Source: Nemertoderma westbladi (Eukaryota > Xenacoelomorpha > Nemertodermatida > Nemertodermatidae). From it: a stretch of DNA of 21,668 bases. A program made the translations under genes and the position numbers. Every line of letters starts with the position of its first letter. Within the stretch, counting starts at the first letter, position 1. The stretch lies in NCBI GenBank assembly GCA_032718475.1, contig JAUCBJ010002759.1:1-21668 (forward strand), read 5' to 3'. Below the pieces are notes generated by a model. It had not been told where the DNA came from, searched no databases, and was given only the letters and a program-made list of their open reading frames with translations. Shown one piece after another: positions 8,601 to 15,972 of the stretch.

Positions 8601-8822
8601 GGTGTAAATCAAAAATAGAGATGTTACAAATCGTATTTCATGAAATTTAACTTTCAAAAAACGTTTCAAAAAAAGTGCCAAAAGTAAGGTTAAAAAATGG
8701 TGCCATAACTCGAAAACTTCCCAATATTTTTGAAAACCGTTAGGAAGGCGATAGATATTTAGGAAAATTCATAAAATTTCAGATTTCCAACTGCGTTTGT
8801 TTCAGAGTTATAACAAAAAACC

Positions 8823-9690
8823 ACGGGGGGGGGGGTATTATTTCCCCCCGGACAGCCCCTCGGACAGTAGCGACCCGGACAGCCCCTCGGACAGTAACCC
8901 CCCGGACAACCCCTCGGACAGTAGCCCCCCGGACAACCCCTTGGACAGTAACGACCCGGACAGCCCCTCGGACAGTAGCCCCCCGGACAACCCCTCGGAC
9001 AGTAGCCCCCCGGACAACCCCTCGGACAGTAGCCCCCCAGACAACCCCTCGGACAGTAGCGACCCGGACAGCCCCTCGGACAGTAACCCCCCGGACAGTA
9101 GCCCCCCGGACAACCCCTCGGACAGTAACGACCCGGACAGTCCCTCAGACAGTAGCCCCCCGGACAACCCCTCGGACAGTAGCCCCCCGAACAACCCCTC
9201 GGACAGTAACGACCCGGACAGCCCCTCGGACAGTAGCCCCCCGGACAACCCCTCGGACAGTAGCCCCACGGACAGCCCCTCGGACAGTAGCCCCCCGGAC
9301 AGCCCCTCGGACAGTAGCCCCCCCGGACAGCCCCTCGGACAGTAGCCCCCCGGACAACCCCTCGGACAGTAGCCCCCCGGACAACCCCTCGGACAGTAGC
9401 CTCCCGGACAACCCCTCGGACAGTAGACCCCCGGACAACCCCTCGGACAGTAGCCCCCCGGACAACCCCTCGGACAGTAGCCCCCCGGACAACCCCTCGG
9501 ACAGTAGCCCCCCGGACAGCCCCTCGGACAGTAGCCCCCCGGACAACCCCTCGGACAGTAGCCCCCCGGACAGCCCCTCGGACAGTAGCCCCCCGGACAA
9601 CCCCTCGGACAGTAGCCCCCCGGACAACCCCTCGGATAGTAGCCCCCCGGACAACCCCTCGGACAGTAGCCCCTCGGACAACCCCACCAC
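8823..9690. repeat. GC-rich 27-bp minisatellite, about 32 units
   Basis: The dominant unit is 27 bp, made of two related halves, CCCCTCGGACAGTAG and CCCCCCGGACAA. Variants swap GGACAG for GGACAA or CCCCCC for CGACC, and some units are shortened. The array fills about 0.87 kb and begins with a run of 11 G followed by a C run. As 27 is a multiple of three and the unit lacks stops in most frames, open frames run through it on both strands: SSPPDNPSD on plus, LLSEGLSGG and RGVVRGATV on minus. These are by-products, not evidence of a protein. The minus strand is G-run-rich and could form quadruplexes. Confidence 0.93.
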
Positions 9691-9917
9691 CAACCCTCAA
9701 GGATAATTAATATTAAGCAAATAATGTTTACATGTTCATTTATTCAATAATTTTTTATATCACAGAAATTATAGTAATAAGAATATAGTGAATATCGAAA
9801 TGTGACTGTCTACGGCTGCGATGAGAAACCACGATAAATAAATAGGCCTAAGTTTCATAAATTTTATTATAATTTTATTCAGCATCTGCAGTACAATTAG
9901 GCGGTACATGGTCAGCA
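9691..9917 (-). other. 3' flank of the MAP2K-like gene
   Basis: Short spacer with the poly(A) signals of the minus-strand kinase-like gene and AT-rich DNA. No other feature was seen. Confidence 0.5.
9863..9879 (-). terminator. Poly(A) signals of the MAP2K-like gene
   Basis: Two TTTATT hexamers (9863-9868 and 9874-9879) read AATAAA on the minus strand, 39-55 nt past the stop codon. This is a good position for mRNA cleavage shortly beyond. Confidence 0.5.
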
Positions 9918-10958
9918 TTATTCACTGGGTTTCAGAACATTTTTGATCATGCCTATGATTTCGTCTGAAGGTACCCGGTTGTATTCTAAAAACGCGTAGG
10001 GGGAGTTTTCCGCGGGTCGCTGGTTTGGAACCTTCGCCAAACAGTCGTCGATAAATCCTCGAAATTCGGGTGAAAATTCTCCTTCAGGAGGGAGGGAGGG
10101 GGAGGGTTTGCCAATAATGTCGTCGAATTGGTGATAACGAATATCAATCCTGTATGGATACTCTCCCGTAGCTAACTCTAGCAGGATGATCCCCAAACTC
10201 CACAAGTTGACGCTCCAGAAGAATTTTGCATCATGCGGTCTGGTGTCCATGGGATGAATTTGTTCCGGTGCAATGTAATACTTTAACGGGTTCGGTCTAA
10301 TTGCATTATCCGGGTCCAATTGCTTCTTGAGTAAGATGGGTACACCGTAGCCACTCAACTTGATCTCACCTCTGAGATCAATGAGAATATTCGAAGGTTT
10401 GATATCGAGCTCGATAATCTCATATCTTTGAAGATGACGGATAGCTTTCAGTACAGAATACGCTATCCACCCAAAAAAGGGCTCATGAATAACAACCCTA
10501 AGCTCCCTAGCAAGCTCACAGAACTTATCAACTGAAGTTTCCATTTGTTCCATGAATATCCAGGCATCATATCCACCAGGATAGGCAGATCCAGTTTTGA
10601 AGCGTTCTCTACGCAGTAGCAAGGCAGCTCCATAAAATGTCACTATATAGGGACATCTAGGCGTATTAGCTTGAGACATTTTAGCTATACTTTGCCTTAT
10701 AGATTCTTTTTCGTCACGTGCAAGAAGTTCCCATCCACAACTTATTTTCGCAATAGCTAACTTTGTATGCGATGGTTTATGCCGATATATGTTTACTTGA
10801 GATCTATTCCCAAAACTACCCCGAGCTAATTCTCTCAGTAACGTAAAATCCGACGGTGAACAAGCATAGCTATGGCCAAAATTTAGTTGAAAAGGCGAGA
10901 CTTCAGCATCATTGTTGAATGAGTTGAAGGGTTCATTAGAATATTCTTGCTCTGCCAT
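9918..10958 (-). CDS. MAP2K4-like predicted pseudokinase, intronless
   Basis: The product has 346 residues, starts at ATG and fills one exon. The fold and many phrases follow MAP kinase kinases of the MKK4/MKK7/MKK3 group: CPYIVTFYGA (102-111), DIKPSNILIDLRGEIKL (185-201), IAPEQIHP (229-236), LWSLGIILLELATGEYPY (252-269). These enzymes normally phosphorylate JNK or p38. Key catalytic residues are changed: HRD reads ELD (183-185), DFG reads GYG (203-205, so the metal-binding Asp is Gly), the acidic residue of helix C is replaced (around M94), and the Asp before VW is Asn251. The activation-loop Ser/Thr phosphosites are missing (QLDPDNAIRPNPL). The ATP-site Lys71, Asp185, Asn190 and the APE motif (230-232) remain. 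A long uninterrupted frame with such losses suggests a retained non-catalytic scaffold or decoy. The single exon suggests origin by retroposition. The N-terminal 35 residues have no recognisable docking site. Confidence 0.88.
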   Translation of the reverse strand: MAEQEYSNEPFNSFNNDAEVSPFQLNFGHSYACSPSDFTLLRELARGSFGNRSQVNIYRHKPSHTKLAIAKISCGWELLARDEKESIRQSIAKMSQANTPRCPYIVTFYGAALLLRRERFKTGSAYPGGYDAWIFMEQMETSVDKFCELARELRVVIHEPFFGWIAYSVLKAIRHLQRYEIIELDIKPSNILIDLRGEIKLSGYGVPILLKKQLDPDNAIRPNPLKYYIAPEQIHPMDTRPHDAKFFWSVNLWSLGIILLELATGEYPYRIDIRYHQFDDIIGKPSPSLPPEGEFSPEFRGFIDDCLAKVPNQRPAENSPYAFLEYNRVPSDEIIGMIKNVLKPSE

Positions 10959-11415
10959 TATGAATGAGTTTTTAAATTAATATTGCAGGTATTTGTGTTT
11001 CTTGTAGGTATTTATTTTTATTCGATCAAGGTTGGAAAGTTTGCGATGTAGACATTATCTTACTACTCTACTGTGTAGTACAGTACATATTATGTTGTGG
11101 TAAAGGCGTCCTAAAGGCTAATAGTTTAGAACGCCTTGAAACAAACTAACAACAATCAGTTACAAAACATTCTGGAACATTGGGGCATTTGTATAGTCAT
11201 GGCAGTTAGTGAAATTATCAGGAAACTTTCGCCAGGGGTGATTTTGTATTAACGTGCTGCGCGAGGGTATCTAGTATGTACGTTTGAATGATACTAGCCA
11301 AACAATCCTGAAATAAGATAGAAACTGATAAAAATTGGTACCGGTACCGGTACAGCAGTATTGTGCGCCATTTGGAGGGCAATGCGGATATTGACTTATA
11401 CCGTTAGTATTGTAT
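10959..11415. other. Intergenic region upstream of the MAP2K-like gene
   Basis: Probable 5' flank of the minus-strand kinase-like gene; no clear TATA box or initiator was seen. It contains GGTACCGGTACCGGTAC near 11337-11353, a nested palindrome whose GTACCGGTAC core recurs elsewhere in the window. No gene. Confidence 0.45.
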
Positions 11416-11435
11416 TACACCATGAACCGTAATTA

Positions 11436-12036
11436 GTGTCATTTTCTGATAACACGGACATTTTCAGATTACAAAAATCTGGGATGAATTTTTTTACAAA
11501 TCTTTATCATATTGCTTGAAATTTGAAACACAACTAGTCCCACTCACCGTCGTTGACCCCATGAAGCCGGAATTTTCGATTTCGCCTTTAAATATTTTTA
11601 ATAAGCGTTTTAAAAAGGTGTCTTTTGCGAAACCGCTCTATAATTTTGTGTATTTATTAAATAGAATAAATGGCCTGCAGCGAACGATAATTCTTGCAAT
11701 CTTTGAACGCCTATATCTCAACTGTTTCTCAACGAAATTCAGATATTCTTACATATTTCGAATGCTTACAACGCAAGCTTTCTATTGATATGAAATCTCT
11801 TGAAATCTATTGATACGACTAATGTGAAGAATGGCCACGATACGGAGGGTACGATTTCGCAAAAGACACTTTTTTAAAAAAGCTTATTTAAAAAATTTAA
11901 AGGCAAAATCCAAAATTCCGGCTTCATGGGCTCAACCACGGTGAGTTGAACTAGTTGTGTTTCAAATTGCAAGCAATATGATAAAGATTTGTAGAAAAAT
12001 CTGGGGGGGTTGTACCGTGTCATCAGAAAAGGACAC
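11436..12036. repeat. Foldback element with arms of about 190 bp
   Basis: The left arm (about 11436-11632) and right arm (about 11853-12036) are inverted copies with perhaps 85% identity, around a loop of about 220 bp. Examples of matched phrases are ACAAATCTTTATCATATTGC, CCCATGAAGCCGGAATTTT and AGTGTCTTTTGCGAAA. The outer ends read GTGTCATTTTCTGAT and the complement of ATCAGAAAAGGACAC. TACACCAT occurs at 11416-11423 and 12037-12044 on either side, but it also occurs near 12265 at the end of the next copy, so it may belong to the repeat rather than being a target-site duplication. There is no transposase. Confidence 0.8.
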
Positions 12037-12052
12037 TACACCATCTCCTGGA

Positions 12053-12272
12053 ATATAGTGTCGTCATTCTGTTACATGCCCCTTCTGGTACTTGGTAAAA
12101 AAAAATTTTTTTTTACAAATCTTAATGAATTGCATGAAATTTGAAACAGAGTTAGTTTCATCTCCCTCCTCCTCCTTTAGTGGGTGAGCCAGAATTTTTA
12201 TTTTCGCTTTCATTCTTTAGCTACAAACGTTTAAAAAAAGTGTCTCCGTCGATATTGCACCAGTTACACCAT
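12053..12272 (+). repeat. Third, diverged copy of the foldback arm, same direction as the left arm
   Basis: The order of phrases of the left arm is repeated: TTTTTTTACAAATCTTAATG, GAAATTTGAAACAGAGTTAG, a shared GAGCCAGAATTTTTATTTTC block and AAAAAAAGTGTCT, ending at TTACACCAT. It is shorter and much more diverged than the two arms, so it belongs to an older repeat family in which the foldback is a younger inverted pair. Confidence 0.6.
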
Positions 12273-12561
12273 AGTTATTATTCAAACTTGTAGTGATTTT
12301 TTGGTACTATTGGAAAGCTGACCGTGCAAGGATTCCAAAAATGTAAAACTATTTGAATTTGGTTGGGAAATAGCTGAGATATGGGCATTCGATATTTGCA
12401 TGTATTTGCTTCCTATGCAGGCCATTTATTCCCTTTAATAAATACACGATGTTCTAGAACATTTTGTTTATCTCATAAGTAGCTTGGCAACAATGCAACG
12501 CCTAAATGAGAATACTAGTATATGATGGATATTCATACATAACATAATTAAAATGTCCGAT
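12273..12561. other. Repeat-like spacer before the zinc-finger pseudogene
   Basis: The sequence contains satellite-like phrases (GGTACTATTGGAAAGCTGAC, GAAATAGCTGAGATATGG) and no open frame of note. No gene was recognised. Confidence 0.4.
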
Positions 12562-12839
12562 AATGTCTTTATGAAACAAGTTGATGTGTCTATTTAATAT
12601 GTCTCCTTTTGAGTGAACGCTTTATTACAATGAACGCAATTATATTTGATACCTTTATGAACTGATTCCATGTGTCTCTTTAGAATCTGTTTGTTTCTAA
12701 ATTGTTTGTCACAACTCACAAGAACTGCAATTAAATTTGATACCTTTATGAAATGATTCCATATGTTTCTTTAGACTTCCTTTGTCATTAAATTGTTTGT
12801 CACAAGAACTGCAATTAAATTTGATACCTTTATGAAATG
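12562..12839 (-). pseudogene. Three-finger relic of the C2H2 zinc-finger gene
   Basis: On the minus strand this matches the array at 6566-7423: one KGIKFNCSSCDKQF-type finger with helix DKGSLKKH, one altered finger (NKQILKRH) and the distinctive last finger (NCVHCNKAFTQK). The match runs slightly past the stop codon of the main copy. An extra few bases after CSSC (GTGAGTTGTGACAA instead of GTGACAA) shift the frame, and the last finger is broken after TQK by a change giving a stop. It therefore cannot encode the protein. As it joins the common finger directly to the terminal finger, it may preserve the short form that preceded expansion of the main array, or may have lost units since. Confidence 0.88.
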
Positions 12840-12972
12840 TAGTTCACGGATTAAATTAGAAGAATTAGCAATACTGCTATACTGCTGTACTGGTATAGTA
12901 ATGAAATAGAGTCTGCATACTGCTAGGCCTAACTGCCATTAATTTCTGTATTTACTTTTTTCGCGAACATAA

Positions 12973-13539
12973 ACGACTCAGATTATTGCTGTAAACCGCA
13001 CTCGGTCGTCTGAGAAAGTAGTCTCCGATATCAGTTATACTCCCGACCATCATGCCTCAAAAATCCACAAAAGACAACGTTACTGGTTACTCGATCGAGC
13101 TCTCGCACTGCCCACTGCCTCGCCCCACCTCGATGGTGTAGAAGAGGAAAAATCGCTGACGGCATCGATTCAACTCCTCAGTTTAAATAAACAAGACATT
13201 GACAACTTCCATCGCCTGGGAGCCAAGCGTAACGATCCACGGTCTAAACCTCGCGCGATTATTATTCGATTCGTAAGCAGGATGCGCCGCGATCAGGTGA
13301 TGAAAGAGAAGAAGGGCAAACTAGCGAGCGGGGCCTATATTACGGAACATCTCACGGTGCACCGGGCCTCGTTGCTGCGCACTCTAAAGGATCTAAAAAA
13401 GAAGGGGAGCCTCCACTCTGCCTACTCTGTTAATGGAGTTATTCTCGCTAAGGTTGAAGGACAACAACAACAACATCCGATTCGAATAACCGGTGCGGAC
13501 GACATTCAAATCAAGTTGGGGATCCCGATTACTATCTAA
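12973..13539 (+). pseudogene. Retrotransposon ORF1 (L1-ORF1p-like RNA-binding region), 5' end missing
   Basis: The frame is open from just after a TAA at 12970 to the stop at 13539, 188 codons, but the first ATG is only at 13282, in the middle of the conserved region. The conserved part begins LSLNKQDIDNFHRLGAKR, then KPRAIIIRFVSRM, then ITEHLTVHRASLLRTLKDLK and GVILAKVEG. This matches the general plan of the C-terminal half of LINE ORF1 proteins (Transposase_22-like), which coat element RNA and act as nucleic-acid chaperones. Upstream residues such as YWLLDRALALPTA show no domain. Loss of the start and of any coiled coil suggests a decayed or 5'-damaged ORF1. The next 335 bp to 13874 are non-coding. 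Confidence 0.75.
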
Positions 13540-13874
13540 TCATGTGTTATCCTCCACTGTTTATTTTATTTCGGTAATTTAACAGCTGGGAATCCTAGTC
13601 CTAGCCCCAGGAACCTGGATTACTTAATCTGACAACTTTATATTACTTCATAAATACGTATAAACAAATTTCCCCATCCGTAAATCTAATACGGCAGATT
13701 GGCCGAGCAGATATGCACTTATTATATGCATTTATTTAGCTGCTAGGTTTATCTTTATTTACGCTAGTTTAAAGCTCTAGATTTAGTTCTAGTGTTCTTA
13801 GTACATTATACATTAAGTGAAAGTTGGCTGCGCAACGTCAAGTAGTCCTAATTTTAATCTTTTAATTTTGTTAA
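13540..13874 (+). other. Spacer between retrotransposon ORF1 and ORF2
   Basis: No open frame of interest. It probably belongs to the retrotransposon. Confidence 0.4.
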
Positions 13875-15353
13875 CTTAACACAGGCTTTAACACGGCCGA
13901 CAAACCGTGTTGCTCTTTCTGTTTCAGTTTTTTTTCACCAAACGAGTTTCCTATTTTATGTACTTTATGCGAACGATATTTTCATTTCCCTTGCTGTACC
14001 GGTACCACCAGTGAAGACCCCCTACCCCCATCCACTGGTATATATTGTATATACTGCGTGGAAAACATTTTGCCTTTTTTTAATGCTGATTATAGTGACC
14101 CCGATGTTTTTACCCCTATTGTACCCAGAGAATACCGTCGTGAATGTCGTAAACTATTAGGCCAAAGTTTAAACACCGATAACATAGATAATTATTTACC
14201 AGATGATGACATAGATCACAATTCTCCTTTTTCCCAAATTGACCCAGATTTTAATATACCTGCCAATTTTCACTGTGATAATTATTACGATAGCGATACG
14301 TTTAATACTAACTTAGGAAATGAGAATAATAAAAATAACCTTTCAATTCTCCACCTGAACTGTTGCAGTTTGCAAACCAACTTAAATGACGTTAATTTAT
14401 TTTTGGATTCTCTAGCCCTAAAATTCCACATCGTTGCCTTCTCCGAAACCTTTTCAAAGAATGATTCGCGAGTCAATTTCTACAATATTCCTGGCTACCA
14501 TAAACCTTTTTTACACCACCGGCCTAATATGGCCCGTGGTGGCATTGCCATTTTTGTCCGGGAGGACATACCTTTTTGTATTGAACGTCGGGATCTCCAG
14601 ATTGCCAATGTTGAAAATGTTTGGATTGAATTAAAATTGAAAAACTGTATGAAATCTCTACTCGTAGCCTGTATTTATCGTAGTGGTAAAGTAAGCTGTG
14701 ATACTTTTCTGTCGGACCTCGATAGCAATCTTTTACAAATTAGTCGCAAAAGCCATGATATTCTAATTACTGGGGATTTTAACCTAGATGCCATAAACCC
14801 ATCTAGTTTCTACTTCCGCTATAACAAAATCTACAACAGCCATGGTTTACATCAAATAATTAATAAGCCGACAAGAGTTACATTACATTCAAAATCAACC
14901 ATTGACCATATTTTAACCAATTCTCAAAAAAATATTATACAGTCAGGTGTGTTTCCAATACAGATTGGAAATGCTAATCATTTTGCGGTTTTTGCAATAT
15001 TCCAAAAAAAATATAGTTATTTTCTCGATCAACCTAAAAAATTCCGTTATGACTTCTCACATTTTAACGAAGAAAAGTTTCTCACTGATCTGCGCGATCG
15101 CAACTCCTGGTCATATGGTTTGCAAGACTCAGACAGCGACAAGAGCTTTGAGGCCTTTAATGATAATTTTATTAATATCACGAGAAGACATGTCCCTATG
15201 GTCGAGATTAGACCCACCGATATTTGTCGTAAACCCTGGCTTACTCAAAAGTTATTGGATAAAGTAAAAAAAAATACAGTCTGTATAGTATCTATATTAA
15301 AAATAAGTCAGCTCCCAATTTTGAGTTATATAAAAAATACCGTAACCGATTGA
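13875..15353 (+). pseudogene. Retrotransposon ORF2, N-terminal part: PHD-like finger plus APE endonuclease
   Basis: The frame is open from 13875, with no ATG at its head; the GTG at 14058 is not a real start. The first 65 codons hold a C4HC3 pattern: CSFC, CTLC, HFPC, CIYC, the last followed by VENILPFF. That spacing is a PHD finger, a module reported in CR1-like retrotransposons. Next comes an acidic spacer (YSDPDVF, DDDIDHNSP), then the endonuclease from about 14335: LHLNCCSLQ, FSETF, GGIAIFVRED, ACIYR, GDFNLD at 14773-14790 and TIDHILTN. This enzyme nicks target DNA to prime reverse transcription. The last catalytic box, normally S-D-H, reads NANH (14970-14981), so the Asp is Asn. The frame is lost in a run of nine A near 15265-15274. 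Confidence 0.85.
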
Positions 15354-15965
15354 CACTGGAATTGCTAACCGCAGAGAAAAAATATTTTTATCTTCAATTT
15401 ATAAAAAACCAAGGAAATATGAAAGCCACGTGGCGACTTATAAACTCGGTTTTATCAGGATCGGTTAATCGTACATGCCCGGTTCAAATAAAAGTGGATG
15501 CCCCCCTATAGACTGGTGTCCAGCCCGCACAAACCCCTTTACAACTGCTAATAGAGACTGCTGCCCACCCTGTCCAACCCTCACCAGAACCCCCCCTGGA
15601 GACTGCTGTCCACCCAGCACAACCCTCTTTACCACACCCCCTAGAGTGTCCAGCCTGCACAATCCCTTTTACAACCGCCCCTGGAGACGGCTGTCCTCCC
15701 TGCACAACCCCCCTAGAGACTACTGTCCACCCTGCTCAACCCCCTTTACAACCATTTCTAGACACGGCTGTCCAATTCCCAATACAACCGCCCATAGAGA
15801 TTGTCGTCCTCTCTTCACAGCCCTTAATACAACAGATCGAAAATACGAAACCCTCACAACCCTTAATACAACAGATCGAAAATACGAAACCCTCACAACC
15901 CCCAATACAACCTTCACAACCCTCAATACAAAAGGACGAAAATTATTTCAGATCCCATAGAAATT
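15275..15965 (+). pseudogene. Retrotransposon ORF2, linker between endonuclease and RT, swollen by repeats
   Basis: After the A-run the ORF2 reading continues in the next frame: LYSIYIKNKSAPNFELYKKY, then KATWRLINSVLSG, the usual linker between endonuclease and RT. A TAG at 15509-15511 interrupts it at the first repeat. From there to about 15960 the same frame is open and encodes Pro/Gln-rich repeats of the type LETAVHPAQPPLQP and twice QPLIQQIENTKPS. A further shift near 15965 restores the normal continuation, FNEFFSSIGPKLASNIP. The plus-strand frame 15475-15960 in another register is a shadow of this. The repeat tract has no counterpart in ordinary family members. Confidence 0.75.
15509..15930. 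repeat. Minisatellite inside the LINE linker (about 45-bp units, then 39-bp pair)
   Basis: About eight degenerate units of roughly 32-46 bp carry the phrases GAGACTGCTGTCCACCC and CACAACCCCCTTTACAACC, starting near 15509, 15551, 15597, 15641, 15679, 15713, 15757 and 15791. They are followed by two perfect 39-bp units starting CCCTTAATACAACAG (15829 and 15868) and shorter CAACCCTCA echoes. Confidence 0.8.
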
Positions 15966-15972
15966 GCAGTCA

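Larger units (their letters stand above)
7463..8822. other. Intergenic region with G homopolymer and degenerate satellite
   Basis: No gene was recognised. The section 7580-7760 holds ordinary sequence, with a weak tRNA-B-box-like motif in GGATTTGAATCC. From 7814 the region becomes AT-rich satellite-like DNA with phrases such as GCCATAACTCGAAAAC that are typical of dispersed invertebrate satellites. Short open frames (for example 8182-8400 on plus) follow the repeat and are not genes. Confidence 0.5.

Noticed and set aside
8759-9700. Long minus-strand frames RGVVRGATV and LLSEGLSGG, and the plus-strand frame SSPPDNPSD
   Set aside because: All come from a 27-bp repeat without stops. Two incompatible repeat proteins on one strand and a third on the other show that they are by-products of the repeat.
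11516-11788. 90-codon frame in the foldback element
   Set aside because: It crosses the arm-loop boundary, has no domain and lies in repeat DNA.
15465-15960. Cys/Pro-rich 161-codon frame as a possible secreted protein
   Set aside because: No signal peptide. It is a shadow register of the repeat tract in retrotransposon ORF2.
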